Counted from the stretch's first letter, positions 46,629 through 57,106 are shown. The stretch: 64,000 bases of DNA from Puniceicoccaceae bacterium (GCA_003331195.1 QOOZ01000014.1:45652-109651), one strand, 5' to 3'. The notes: a model not told the origin generated them from the letters alone. A program made the numbers and translations.

Positions 46629-47696
46629 TTATCCATTATCTCCCTCGGGATAGTAAGCGGCTGCGCCTTCGAGGCCGAGGGTGATAGTGATGTTAAGGAA
46701 GGTGATCTCGCCCATAGAATGGCAGAGTAAGAAGCGACGGTCGCTGTGCATCTCGGCTAGCTCCTTACGCAATTGGCGCATTTTTTCTGTGCTGGAGATC
46801 TGGTCGGCACACATGCAGGTGCGGAGGTGCTGCACACGTGGGAGGGCGAAGCCGAGGCGACGCTTCATCAGGGTGCGCTCTTCGCGTTGATACTGTTTGC
46901 TTGTTTCGACATTGATCAACTCTGTGCAGAGATTAACCACGGGTAGGTTATTCTTAAAAAACTGTGGGAGGTAGAGCGAGCGGCGACCTTCGTAGCATTG
47001 TTGGTCAAAGTCGATCGCGCGGACGCGGTATTGACTTCCCTCGAAGTCAGGCGTGACCTCGACGACGTAATTGTATGCACGCATGTCGCCGAGTAGACGG
47101 ACAAAGCTGCGCTCATTGAATTTAATAAACTCTTTAGCCAAGCGTACTTCATGTAGGTCTGGGTGGGGAAGGAAGTCGCGGATGAAGTCATCTCCAGGCA
47201 CGCCAATGATGTGCTCTTCAATCAAAGTATCTTCGTGCACGATAAAGTTGATGTGATTAGGTGAGAGTAGTTCCTCTAATTCAAGGCCGTAGACGCGGGA
47301 GGCGTCAGCTTTTTTAACGTAAAAGTAATCGTGGTTGTCGTTGTATTGATTTACCACGCGCACGCGCATGGGCTTGGTGTTACCGAAGGTGCAGAAGTCG
47401 ACGCGGTCGATGTAGAGGTTGGGCAGAATAGACTCGTCGCCTCCAGAACGTAGAAGGACATATATCTTTTTTAGGCCGTCGTAGAGTTCGCGCCCAAATT
47501 GCTGTTCGTAGATGAGGGTCTGCCATAGGGTATCTTCGCCGCTCTTATTGATGAGGGGAAAAGAGTCCTCGTATTTGAGCATGTCCTCATAGGTGACAGG
47601 AAGATCCATCGCTCTATGGAATTCAGAGAGATACTTCCTAAAGAGGGCATTGATGGGGAAGAACTGCTTGCGATGTTGGGTGGCAGTTGACTGCAT
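46629..47696 (-). CDS. Unknown protein with protein-kinase-like fold signatures
   Basis: I do not recognise a family. The 355-residue protein, cytosolic by composition, carries DMRAYN (Asp204, Asn209), spaced like the kinase catalytic-loop DxxxxN, and 20 residues later IDFDQ (Asp229, Phe230, Asp231), like the DFG metal site, in LLGDMRAYNYVVEV and RVRAIDFDQQCYEG. Upstream, YFYVKKADASR may supply the beta-3 Lys and LELEELL the helix-C Glu. The C-terminal third is helical, with several Cys (CMCA near 297). It lies just before rnr on the same strand and just after the divergent SRP RNA. Kinase-like or pseudokinase role is inference. Confidence 0.5.
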   Translation of the reverse strand: MQSTATQHRKQFFPINALFRKYLSEFHRAMDLPVTYEDMLKYEDSFPLINKSGEDTLWQTLIYEQQFGRELYDGLKKIYVLLRSGGDESILPNLYIDRVDFCTFGNTKPMRVRVVNQYNDNHDYFYVKKADASRVYGLELEELLSPNHINFIVHEDTLIEEHIIGVPGDDFIRDFLPHPDLHEVRLAKEFIKFNERSFVRLLGDMRAYNYVVEVTPDFEGSQYRVRAIDFDQQCYEGRRSLYLPQFFKNNLPVVNLCTELINVETSKQYQREERTLMKRRLGFALPRVQHLRTCMCADQISSTEKMRQLRKELAEMHSDRRFLLCHSMGEITFLNITITLGLEGAAAYYPEGDNG

Positions 47697-47789
47697 ATAT
47701 CACATTGAAGTGCTCGGTAGATCAATAGCGAATGAAATATCTTAATTTTAAGATTGCCGCAAGTTAGCGTCTCATAGTTTTCTGTCGAT

Positions 47790-47884
47790 GGCTGGGGCCT
47801 ATGCAACGTCTGACTAGCTAATCCCGTCAGGCCCGGAAGGGAGCAGCGGTCGTTGGTTGAACGTGTGCTGTAGGTTACCTGGCC
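47790..47884 (+). ncRNA. ffs: Signal recognition particle RNA, small bacterial (4.5S) type
   Basis: The apical loop region GTCAGGCCCGGAAGGGAGCA (47826-47845) is the conserved Ffh-binding domain. Closing stem GGCTGGG (47790-47796) pairs with CCTGGCC (47878-47884), with CCTA/TAGG and ACGT/ACGT pairing inside. A T-tract (47887-47892) follows directly and likely ends transcription. About 95 nucleotides, a normal size. Ends are approximate. Confidence 0.93.
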
Positions 47885-47937
47885 ACTTTTTTGTAGGGCT
47901 TGCGCCCTTAGGGCTAGAGGCTAAGGAGGAATGACGG

Positions 47938-48525
47938 ATGGCTAGAGATTGGAATGCAGCTTATGAAGGAGGAGATACGCCTTGGGATAAGGGCTATGCT
48001 TCACCACCTCTGATTGAATTTTTGAAGCTTCAGTCAGTTTCGGGTCGTATTCTGGTGCCTGGCTGTGGAGTGGGGCACGATGTACGAGCGCTGGCGTCGG
48101 AGGGTGTCGAGGTGGTCGGATTGGATATTGCGCCGAGAGGAATCGATAAGGCGGAAACTTTTCCAGTTTGCTACGACGAACGCTATGAGTTAGGTGACTT
48201 TTTGAATTTAGGAAAGCAGTATGACCACTCATTTGACTGGGTCGTGGAGCACACCTGCCTCTGTGCTATTGATCCGTGCGAGCGCGAGGCGTATGCGAGA
48301 TCAGTTGTTCAAGCACTGAAGCCGAACGGAAAGTATCTAGCGATATTTTTTCGAGAAGTTAGTGATTACCAAGGTAATGGGCCGCCGCATCCAATCAGCC
48401 GAGAACAGAGTGATGCTTTGTTTGGTGAAAGCTTTGAGCTGATCAAATCTTTTGTGCCGCAACAAACGTATCCAAGCCGAGCAATTGGCGCGGAGGAGGT
48501 TTGTTGGATGCGGTTGAAAGCTTAG
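47938..48525 (+). CDS. TPMT-family SAM-dependent methyltransferase
   Basis: The 195-residue protein matches the thiopurine methyltransferase-like family: the start RDWNAAYEGGDTPWDKGYAS, the SAM site ILVPGCGVGHDVRALASEGV with VVGLDIAP, FDWVVEHTCLCAI and AIFFREVSDYQGNGPPHPIS. Bacterial members methylate thiol or halide/tellurite-like substrates; the substrate here is unknown. A strong ribosome-binding site (AAGGAGG, 47923-47929) precedes the ATG; an ATG at 47931 leads only to a four-codon frame. Confidence 0.88.
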   Translation: MARDWNAAYEGGDTPWDKGYASPPLIEFLKLQSVSGRILVPGCGVGHDVRALASEGVEVVGLDIAPRGIDKAETFPVCYDERYELGDFLNLGKQYDHSFDWVVEHTCLCAIDPCEREAYARSVVQALKPNGKYLAIFFREVSDYQGNGPPHPISREQSDALFGESFELIKSFVPQQTYPSRAIGAEEVCWMRLKA

Positions 48526-48543
48526 CCGTGTGGTGCCCCTTCC

Positions 48544-49560
48544 TTACCACACAGTTGGGCTGACGTAGCCACCGATTGTATCGCGGATACTGAAATCGAG
48601 CTCGGGAAGAAACTGAAGGCCGGTAAGTTTTTCGATTTCTGCGATCGAGCTCAAATAATCGTTTAGATTTTGACTCTCTGCATCGGTCGGAATAAGTAAG
48701 GCTAGTACGCGGAGACCACCTTCGTGGGTAAGATCAAAAGCGATGATGTAAAAGGCGTCAGGCAGGGAAATGGCAGAGCCGAAATTGGAGCTCTCGGGTA
48801 GATAGGCGGGACCTAGGTAGATCCAGACCTCGCCGAAACGTTTTGGGTAACGCTGTGTGAACTCAAACATTACTTTTTTCCACACGCCGTCTACGAAGGT
48901 TTCGGTCATGGGAGCGTAATTGGTTGCAAGCTTGGCATCGATGGCGCCGCGCTCTCCGTGTTGACCGATTAGCGCTTTGGCGGGAGCAATCGGCTGCGGC
49001 AGCCATTCGCCTAGAGTCATGTTCTGCGCGCTGAGCCTTGGTATGCGGGCATCAATCTGGAGCAAGCCGTCAGTATCGGCTTTTTTACGCTTGGTATCGT
49101 CTAGTCGGATCGCGATGCACGCTGTCTGTTGGTTGCGCTCATTAAAAAGATTGATATAGCTTGGTTGTAGGAGCGGACGAATCGGCATGCGGCTGTTTGG
49201 AATTCCTGCAAGAAAGGGTGTCTCTAGTTCGCGTCCGAGTTCACCACCTTCCACGACCATGCCACCGCTCGATGGGATTGCATCGTAGAGACTGTCGAAA
49301 ATTGGCCTAACTAGGGCAGGCATCGCCCCGTGCGTGCGTGAGCTATTGATAGCTGATAAAGTGACACGCTCCATCTTCGCACGTATTTCAAATGAACTGA
49401 AATAATAAATGCCACCAACAGCTAGGATGGCTATCGAGAGTCGAACAAGTAGCTTGCGGAGCCAGTGTGAATGATTGGCCTGAGTACGTGATTTAGTCCT
49501 AGCTTTTCCCCGAGCTGATCGCCTCTTTTTGGATTTCTTTTTTGCGCTCCTATTAGCCAT
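48544..49560 (-). CDS. Degenerate NUC1-like (DNA/RNA non-specific endonuclease) membrane-anchored protein
   Basis: The 338-residue product begins with a very basic tail (KKKSKKRRSARGKARTKSRT), then a span (IAILAVGGIYYF, about 44-55), so the main domain is outside the membrane. The domain shows NUC1-type pieces: YINLFNERNQQTACIAIRLD, then GERGAIDAKLATNYAPMTET and FVDGVWKKVM, VWIYLGPAYL. The DRGH catalytic motif reads ERGA (203-206), so the catalytic His is missing; the metal-binding Asn may persist in TNYAP (214). It is therefore likely inactive as a nuclease. The start is ATG 49560, 28 bases after msrA. Confidence 0.55.
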   Translation of the reverse strand: MANRSAKKKSKKRRSARGKARTKSRTQANHSHWLRKLLVRLSIAILAVGGIYYFSSFEIRAKMERVTLSAINSSRTHGAMPALVRPIFDSLYDAIPSSGGMVVEGGELGRELETPFLAGIPNSRMPIRPLLQPSYINLFNERNQQTACIAIRLDDTKRKKADTDGLLQIDARIPRLSAQNMTLGEWLPQPIAPAKALIGQHGERGAIDAKLATNYAPMTETFVDGVWKKVMFEFTQRYPKRFGEVWIYLGPAYLPESSNFGSAISLPDAFYIIAFDLTHEGGLRVLALLIPTDAESQNLNDYLSSIAEIEKLTGLQFLPELDFSIRDTIGGYVSPTVW

Positions 49561-49588
49561 CAATGTTATATAAACTTAGCCCATGAAA

Positions 49589-50104
49589 TCATTCAAGGGC
49601 GAGCTTTTCCAACTTTGGTCGAATCACTATCTGGCAATAAGGTGCGTTTGGATTGAGCCGATAGTAATCTTGATGGTAATCTTCTGCGGGGTAGTAGGTG
49701 GTAGCGGCGGTGATCTCTGTGACGATTGGAGCAGTAAAGTCTTTTTGAGCAGTAACTTTGGAGGCTTCGGCGGCTTTCCGTTGAGCCTCATTGTGGTAAA
49801 AGATTGCCGAACGATATTGAGTGCCGATATCTGCCCCCTGACGATTTAGAGTTGTGGGGTCATGTGAACGCCAGAGCCAATCAAGTAAAGTCTCATAGTT
49901 AACTATTTTTGGGTCGTAATGAATCTGTGTGACTTCGGCGTGTCCGGTAGTACCTGAACAGATTTCGCGGTAGGTCGGATCGTCGACCTCGCCCCCCATG
50001 TAGCCAGATTCGACTGCATGGACACCGTCGAGTTGCTCAAAGACTGCTTCGACGCACCAAAAGCAGCCGGCACCGAAAGTCGCGATGGAGAGAATTGTAT
50101 TCAT
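49589..50104 (-). CDS. msrA: Peptide-methionine (S)-S-oxide reductase
   Basis: MsrA repairs the S isomer of methionine sulfoxide. The 171-residue protein has the catalytic Cys in FGAGCFWCVEAVFEQLDGVH (GCFW), ESGYMGGEVDDPTYREICSG, TGHAEVTQIHYDP and FYHNEAQRKAAEAS. No signal peptide is seen, so it is cytosolic, in contrast to the exported MsrB. It probably is transcribed with the NUC1-like gene that follows. Confidence 0.95.
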   Translation of the reverse strand: MNTILSIATFGAGCFWCVEAVFEQLDGVHAVESGYMGGEVDDPTYREICSGTTGHAEVTQIHYDPKIVNYETLLDWLWRSHDPTTLNRQGADIGTQYRSAIFYHNEAQRKAAEASKVTAQKDFTAPIVTEITAATTYYPAEDYHQDYYRLNPNAPYCQIVIRPKLEKLALE

Positions 50105-50207
50105 TTTACTTTTTTCATGTTAGTCAGTCGCAGTATATCTACTAATGATACGGATTAATGATTTCACATTAACTTCATATGGGGATACGACAAGCGAACA
50201 CAGTATG

Positions 50208-50474
50208 TTAGAGTGAAATAACACCTGGCACCTGGGCAACACGTTGGTAGATAGCGATCACTTCGTCACTGGAGTGCATGTTCATTTCCATCGTGTAGCC
50301 GATAAAGCGCCCGCTGTGGGACTCGTTAGATTTGACGGGATCATCCGCGAAGAGATCGAGCACCGTTTGGCTCTGGTCTTTGGGCACGATAAACTTAAAA
50401 GGAAAAAGGCAAGGCCAGTCATAGTTCGCATCCAGAGAGGAGCGGAAGGAGTCTAGCGATTCGTCGTCTTTCAT
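50208..50474 (-). CDS. DUF493 (YbeD-like) protein
   Basis: The 88-residue protein fits DUF493: DWPCLFPFKFIVPKDQSQTV, GYTMEMNMHSSDEVIAIYQR and the end VPGVISL. These small ferredoxin-like-fold proteins have an unclear role. It stands alone, with 103 bases to msrA and 118 to the tRNA-Leu; I see nothing else in those gaps. Confidence 0.85.
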   Translation of the reverse strand: MKDDESLDSFRSSLDANYDWPCLFPFKFIVPKDQSQTVLDLFADDPVKSNESHSGRFIGYTMEMNMHSSDEVIAIYQRVAQVPGVISL

Positions 50475-50592
50475 TTAGTTTTCATCAAATTTCTTGGGGG
50501 TTCGCTTGACTGCTCAACGCCAAGATCGAAAGGGCAGTGGACTGGAGTATCGAAGGTGAATACCCCGCCTCTATTTAATTGTTTTAAAAAAG

Positions 50593-50676
50593 TAGCTAGG
50601 GCGGGGCTCGAACCCGCACGCCATTACTGGCAAGGGATTTTAAGTCCCCAGCGTCTGCCAATTCCGCCACCCAGCC
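50593..50676 (-). tRNA. tRNA-Leu (TAA)
   Basis: The reverse strand folds as a long-arm tRNA: acceptor GGCTGGG pairs with CCTAGCT (with G1-T72 and G5-T68 wobbles), D arm GCG/CGC, anticodon arm GGGGA-CTTAAAA-TCCCT (anticodon TAA), a variable stem GCC/GGC, and T arm GCGGG-TTCGAGC-CCCGC. CCA is not encoded. Confidence 0.95.
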
Positions 50677-50905
50677 ATCAGTGTTATTCGGCAAAGAATC
50701 GCAAAAAAAAGCGTTCCCCGGGGGGTTTGGCAAGATTCTTTACTCTGGATTTTAGCCTTGCGCGGGATTCAGTACTATCTACTTTCCCGCATTCCTCTAC
50801 GATGGGTGTGACCGTCGGTGCCGCATTTGCGGGTGGAATTCACCACACAATTCTAACCACTAACCAACTGCCGCTCTGGCGTGCAGTATAATAAATACAA
50901 ATCAT

Positions 50906-52564
<1,659 letters not shown>

Positions 52565-52593
52565 ACCACGTTTCAACAATCAATCTACAAAAA

Positions 52594-52620
52594 CCCCGCT
52601 CAAACGAGCGGGGTTTTTTT
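52594..52620 (+). terminator. Rho-independent terminator of rpsA
   Basis: CCCCGCTC (52594-52601) pairs perfectly with GAGCGGGG (52606-52613) around AAAC, followed by seven T. Strong, just after rpsA. Confidence 0.95.
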
Positions 52621-52652
52621 GGTAATGCCCAAGAGTCGCTATTCCAACAAAT

Positions 52653-53633
52653 TCATCGCTTTGCCGCTGCGCGGCTTAGTCGGTCGTTCACCGCAATACC
52701 AATATCAACATTCTCTGCGCGTTCGACTAGGAGCTGAGTGTAGCCTCTTACGTCCAGCTTCTGGATCAGCATAAACAAATTGTGTGCGATCTCCGTGAGG
52801 TCACCGCTTTCGGAGAGCCAAAAAGTATTCTCAGCTAGTTTGTCTGCTGCCGGCTTCGTGTTATACAAAACCGCTTCCGACTTCTGGACACAGCTTGGCT
52901 TTTCGCCATGCCTTAAGAGCGTAATTGGTGTATTTGGGCTGTAGTGCAGGCTTAGCATCCCTGGCGCGGGCTGTGCTGTTTTATTTGAGGGCTGCTTCAA
53001 CTCCATCTCCACGTTCTGCATACCCAATTGCTCTGCAGAGAGGGGCCCGGGGCGTAGGATCATCGGTTCATTAGGATTGCGCAGATCCGCGATAGTGGAT
53101 TCCACTCCATGCTCGCACGCGCCCCCATCGAGTACGGCGAATACGCGATCACCAAGTGTCGCTGCTACGTGTTCGGCCAGCGTCGGGCTAACGTAACCGA
53201 AGGGGTTTGCGCTTGGCGCGGCTAGAGGAAATTCGAGTCGTTCTAGCAGGTTGCGAAAGATCGGGTGTCCAGGTACTCGCACAGCCACACTGGGCAAACC
53301 TGCGGTGACGAGATCTGAAATTGTATTCTTCTTCCGTAGCACAAGGGTCAGTGCGCCGGGCCAAAATTGATCCGCTAGCGCACGAGCGCGCTCGTTAAAC
53401 TCGACATGTGCTTCTGCCTGCTTAATCGAACTGAAGTGTACGATAAGTGGGTCCAGTAAGGGGCGACCTTTGACCTCAAAAATTTTCCGCACGCTCTCTT
53501 CCTTAAGCGCATTGCCAGCCAGGCCATAGACGGTCTCCGTCGGTACTCCAAGCACCGCTCCGTCCCGCAGCAAATTAACGCAGAGATCAATATTCTCAGC
53601 GGAAGCTTGGAGGATTTTGCAGGAGTGGGACAT
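52653..53633 (-). CDS. L-threonylcarbamoyladenylate synthase, Sua5 type
   Basis: This enzyme makes threonylcarbamoyl-AMP for the t6A37 tRNA modification. The 326-residue protein joins a YrdC domain (GAVLGVPTETVYGLAGNALK, VKGRPLLDPLIVHFS, PGALTLVLRKK, FPLAAPSANPFGYVSPTLAE) to a Sua5-type C-terminal domain. GMLSLHYSPNTPITLL marks the linker. Fused forms of this kind are called Sua5. It follows rpsR on the same strand, with a terminator between them. Confidence 0.94.
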   Translation of the reverse strand: MSHSCKILQASAENIDLCVNLLRDGAVLGVPTETVYGLAGNALKEESVRKIFEVKGRPLLDPLIVHFSSIKQAEAHVEFNERARALADQFWPGALTLVLRKKNTISDLVTAGLPSVAVRVPGHPIFRNLLERLEFPLAAPSANPFGYVSPTLAEHVAATLGDRVFAVLDGGACEHGVESTIADLRNPNEPMILRPGPLSAEQLGMQNVEMELKQPSNKTAQPAPGMLSLHYSPNTPITLLRHGEKPSCVQKSEAVLYNTKPAADKLAENTFWLSESGDLTEIAHNLFMLIQKLDVRGYTQLLVERAENVDIGIAVNDRLSRAAAKR

Positions 53634-53728
53634 TTTATTTGTAGCGTAGAACGCTGGCGACAGGCAGTGTTTTCAGTTCACATTGACAGTCTTCATTGTG
53701 CTACAGTTGGTGCTCGAAATCTAGCTAT

Positions 53729-53763
53729 AAAAAATCCTTCCCCCATTAGGGAGAAGGATTTTG
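53729..53763 (-). terminator. Rho-independent terminator between rpsR and the Sua5 gene
   Basis: On the reverse strand AAAATCCTTC pairs with GAAGGATTTT, extended by CCC/GGG around TAAT, followed by a T-run. It lies 28 bases after the rpsR stop and separates it from the downstream Sua5 gene. Confidence 0.85.
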
Positions 53764-53790
53764 GAAAGTCCTGTATCCGTAGGCGATCGA

Positions 53791-53988
53791 TTACTGCATA
53801 GTCAGCATGTTACGAGCCTGTTTGATACGGTTCGTGATGCGACGTTGATGCTTTGCGGAAAGCCCCGTGTCTTTCCGAGGAAGGATCTTACCTGTCTCGG
53901 TAACGAAACGGGAAAGTAGCTCCGTATCGTGGAATGTATAGTCCATCGGATTGCGGGAGCGATTTAGTGCTTTTTTGTCGGTGCTCAT
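53791..53988 (-). CDS. rpsR: Ribosomal protein S18, isolated
   Basis: The 65-residue product (start ATG 53988) matches S18: [20 protein letters not shown], then [20 protein letters not shown] and [14 protein letters not shown]18 normally has an N-terminal basic tail and is about 70-90 residues, so this is short, and it is not beside rpsF, ssb or rplI as is usual. It ends the TonB-side block; a 195-base AT-rich gap without genes precedes it. Confidence 0.9.
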   Translation of the reverse strand: MSTDKKALNRSRNPMDYTFHDTELLSRFVTETGKILPRKDTGLSAKHQRRITNRIKQARNMLTMQ

Positions 53989-54183
53989 AGGAGCGCAGGA
54001 AGTTAGGGGTATGAGTTGACTGTGCAAGTACTATTTTTAAGCATTTTAAAACGCTAGTCGCCTACATTGTAGCTCACACATGTTACTTACTGGTGCTAAT
54101 TTATAGATATGAAGCTAGATTTTAGGTAATCAGATAATTTACGACCCAAGATCTTGATGTATGCAATGCGCAATTTACGCCAT

Positions 54184-55611
54184 CTAGAGCTGGGCATCAA
54201 CCGCACCTTCGACACGTTTGATAAAGCTTTGCAAGTTTGTGTTAGGTTTCATGTTAAGGGCACGCCTGAGTAGGGGTAAGGCTTTGGCGTATTGCGTCTC
54301 GTTGACCAGGAGCTGCCCATGTTCGGTCAGCGCTTCGAGTCGAAAGTCTTGATGCCTCGCGGCTTGCTCAAGCTTGAGAATCGCACGTTGCACGAGTTCG
54401 CTAATCTCCATTTCTGTATCCGTATCACCTGGGGTCATTTCGATACGCAGCTTACGAGCTTGCTTGTAGTAAATACGAGCGAGTTCGATGAGCGCACCAG
54501 CTTGAGTCGCATCTTTTTTGACAATTTGTTCCAATGATTGGCGGGCGGCATCTTCATCACCTCGTGCACTGGCGAGCCCAGCTTCAATCGTCAGGAGTTT
54601 CATTGATTGCTCTTTGTCTAGGCTGTTACCGTAGCGAGCGCGCATATCCTTGATGAGTTGTTCAGCGAGTTGGTAGGAGCCGTATGTATAGAGTATATCT
54701 ACGGTTCTTAGCGGTGTTTCCGCTGGCAGACCGTCTCCAGTTTTGAGTGCTTCTTGATAAGCTTCTAAGGCGAGAGAGAAGGCTTGTTGATTCAGGTATA
54801 TATCTCCGAGTAAACCAAGATTTTTAGGACTGGCCTGACCCATACGACGAATGATTTCGAGAGTGGATGCTGCCTTTGAGTCTTCGCCTAAATTAAGATA
54901 TACGTTGACCATGAGGCTCCAGTATTCTTGTTCATCTGGATTCTCTGCGGCGAGATCTTTAAAGAGCGCAAGTGCCTCCTCGTATTTGGCAAGGTTATAG
55001 AGGGTTTGAGCAAGCCCCGCGGTCCAGTCGAGATTCTCAGGGCTGTTTAGTACTGCTTGGCGGTAGGCAGTTTCAGCGGGGAGATATTTACCTTTATTCA
55101 GAAGGCAGTAGCCGATGAGTCCGTAAGTACGACCGTCGTTATCTCCGAGTTCAACCGAGCGGGAAAGTGCTGTGAGGGCTTTGTCCAATTCACCCAGTTG
55201 TAGATAGAGCAATCCTAGGTTCTTATGTGCTCGTAGGAATTCGGGGTATCCAAGCAAGCATTTTTGGTAGGCTTCGGCTGCCTCTGGTAGGCGTCCCGCT
55301 TGAAAGTATAGATTAGCAAGGACCATCTGGATCATGCCGCTACTGCCGCTGTTGACCTGAGCCTCAAGTAATTCTGTGGCTTTAGCTGGCTCTTTCGGAA
55401 TGAGTTCCACTAACTCCTTAAGTAGCTTAATCTCCTCAGGTTTAGGGCTAGGCTCCCTTTGTGCCAGTGCAGCGTAGGATCCAATGAATCGGTCAATGAA
55501 TGCTGCGTCACTAAAAGTGCGTTTAAGTATTTCCGGTGTAGTCGCTAATTGGGCATGTGTTATACATGCTAGGGCCAGCAGTAGAAGGTTGTGGATCAGG
55601 ATACGTTTCAT
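54184..55611 (-). CDS. TPR-repeat protein of the TonB2-type operon
   Basis: The 475-residue protein has a signal peptide (residues 1-20) and about ten TPR motifs, such as LANLYFQAGRLPEAAEAYQK, KNLGLLYLQLGELDKALTAL and LGDIYLNQQAFSLALEAYQE. It is the last gene of the operon, five bases after tonB. In Vibrio TonB2 operons a TPR protein sits at the same place. It is exported and probably periplasmic; its partner is unknown. Confidence 0.85.
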   Translation of the reverse strand: MKRILIHNLLLLALACITHAQLATTPEILKRTFSDAAFIDRFIGSYAALAQREPSPKPEEIKLLKELVELIPKEPAKATELLEAQVNSGSSGMIQMVLANLYFQAGRLPEAAEAYQKCLLGYPEFLRAHKNLGLLYLQLGELDKALTALSRSVELGDNDGRTYGLIGYCLLNKGKYLPAETAYRQAVLNSPENLDWTAGLAQTLYNLAKYEEALALFKDLAAENPDEQEYWSLMVNVYLNLGEDSKAASTLEIIRRMGQASPKNLGLLGDIYLNQQAFSLALEAYQEALKTGDGLPAETPLRTVDILYTYGSYQLAEQLIKDMRARYGNSLDKEQSMKLLTIEAGLASARGDEDAARQSLEQIVKKDATQAGALIELARIYYKQARKLRIEMTPGDTDTEMEISELVQRAILKLEQAARHQDFRLEALTEHGQLLVNETQYAKALPLLRRALNMKPNTNLQSFIKRVEGAVDAQL

Positions 55612-55616
55612 AATAA

Positions 55617-56282
55617 TTAATTACTTAAGGAGAAGACAATTGGGGCGATCATTGTGAAGGGCACTGGCTCCCCGTTCTGCATGCCAGGCTCAAATTTCCA
55701 CCTTCGAACTGCATCCACAGCATAGGCTGCAAAGGCTGGGTGGTCAGACTTTTTTGCAGTGGCATCGACCACGTTGCCTTGTTTGTCGATATCGAAGCGG
55801 ATGAAGACACGTCCTTCGATACCTTGGCTTTTTAAAGCGGGTGGGTAAACCGGTGTAATTTGTCGTGTTGGGCGGGGCTTGTTATCCAAGTCACGAAAAT
55901 TAATAAAGTTCATGGATAATGCTTGAGCCCCGACACTAAAGTCTGGAACGGAGAGGTCGGAGCTGGCAAGATTGCCCCCTGTTCCAGGATTTAAAGCTAC
56001 ATCTAGTTGATCTAAACTAAGTTTAGGCGGCTCTTTTTCGATGGTGTCCATCGGCTCAGGTTCAGGCTCATCCTCTTGAATATCTTCTTCAATATCCTCG
56101 ATTTCAGGTGGGGTGTATGCGACCAACTGCTCGTCGTAAGATTGTGTTGGTTTTTGGACATCCCCCAGTATTTGGGCAAGGGCCATCACTATGAAAATAA
56201 TGAGAGAGACCGAGAAGCCTAAAACCACAGCGATGGGCCTATCCCCTTGAGGGGACTGAGTGCTATATGTGTGAGATTTCAT
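55617..56282 (-). CDS. tonB: TonB-family energy transducer
   Basis: The 221-residue protein has an N-terminal span (IAVVLGFSVSLIIFIVMALA, 17-36), an acidic/Pro linker (IEDIEEDIQEDEPEPEPM) and a C-terminal TonB domain (TPVYPPALKSQGIEGRVFIR, DHPAFAAYAVDAVRRWKFEP). TonB passes proton-motive energy to outer-membrane receptors such as the one encoded 5 kb away. It overlaps neither neighbour but is six bases from exbD. Confidence 0.93.
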   Translation of the reverse strand: MKSHTYSTQSPQGDRPIAVVLGFSVSLIIFIVMALAQILGDVQKPTQSYDEQLVAYTPPEIEDIEEDIQEDEPEPEPMDTIEKEPPKLSLDQLDVALNPGTGGNLASSDLSVPDFSVGAQALSMNFINFRDLDNKPRPTRQITPVYPPALKSQGIEGRVFIRFDIDKQGNVVDATAKKSDHPAFAAYAVDAVRRWKFEPGMQNGEPVPFTMIAPIVFSLSN

Positions 56283-56288
56283 CCGTGC

Positions 56289-56696
56289 CTAGTCCTTGAG
56301 AGTGGATATGCTAATTTTCTTAGCCCCAGCACGTTTGCATTCGCTCCAGACTTTTGAGAATACATTGTGATTGGCATTCACATCCGCCTGAATGATGACC
56401 GGCATTTCGTTTTTCAAAATGTTCTGCCTCACGTGGAGGCTCACACCGGCCAAGCTAATTTCCCGGCTGCCGTAGATGATTTTATTATCCTCGGTGATCG
56501 CCAGAATCAGGCTATTTTTTTCTAAGTTTGAATCGGTTAGAGCGAAGGGCTTTTCAATCGTAGCATCCGGCTTTTCAACAAATACAGTCGTGACAATGAA
56601 GAAGATTAGTAGGATGAAGATACAATCGATCATCGGAGAAAGGTTGATTTCTGCCTTTTCGTCTTCTTTGGCATAGATGGATCTGCGGTATGCCAT
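56289..56696 (-). CDS. exbD: ExbD-type energy-transducing protein (second copy)
   Basis: The 135-residue ExbD has the conserved span LSPMIDCIFILLIFFIVTTV with its Asp and a periplasmic domain. ExbD works with ExbB to power TonB. A second exbD lies one base upstream; the two share the same membrane segment but differ outside. This copy lies six bases before tonB. Confidence 0.94.
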   Translation of the reverse strand: MAYRRSIYAKEDEKAEINLSPMIDCIFILLIFFIVTTVFVEKPDATIEKPFALTDSNLEKNSLILAITEDNKIIYGSREISLAGVSLHVRQNILKNEMPVIIQADVNANHNVFSKVWSECKRAGAKKISISTLKD

Positions 56697-56697
56697 A

Positions 56698-57102
56698 TCA
56701 ATTTACGCTGTTAAAGCTAAGTTTTATTGCGCCAGCTTGTTTTGCTCTGTCCCAGACCTCGACCAGTAAGCCGTGACGAGATTTCCCGCTCGTCTTGATG
56801 CTCACAGGGGTGTCCTTGCCGCTGAGTCCATTGCGAACAATTTCCTTTACTTGTGCTAAGGCAATCTCTTGCCCCTGGTAAAGAAGCTTATTATTTGCAG
56901 TAATAGTAAAGGACACGTCTTCGCTTTCTTGGTCTGAGGAAAGCACCGTGCTGTCGGGCTTATTCAATTGAATGCCTGCTTCTTCGACGAAGACGGTGGT
57001 TACGATGAAAAAAATGAGTAGTATGAAGATACAATCGATCATGGGTGAGAGATTAATCTCTAACTCATTTTCTGATTCATCTAGCAAACTTCGACGTGGC
57101 AT
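56698..57102 (-). CDS. exbD: ExbD-type energy-transducing protein (first copy)
   Basis: The 134-residue protein has LSPMIDCIFILLIFFIVTTV, as in the adjacent exbD, and a divergent periplasmic domain (NNKLLYQGQEIALAQVKEIV). Two tandem exbD genes suggest distinct partners or a hetero-oligomeric ExbD. The gap to the second copy is one base, so translation is coupled. Confidence 0.94.
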   Translation of the reverse strand: MPRRSLLDESENELEINLSPMIDCIFILLIFFIVTTVFVEEAGIQLNKPDSTVLSSDQESEDVSFTITANNKLLYQGQEIALAQVKEIVRNGLSGKDTPVSIKTSGKSRHGLLVEVWDRAKQAGAIKLSFNSVN

Positions 57103-57106
57103 CGTG

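Noticed and set aside
50556..50891. Open reading frame over tRNA-Leu
   Set aside because: It crosses the tRNA on the other strand and the rpsA leader; no RBS or homology.
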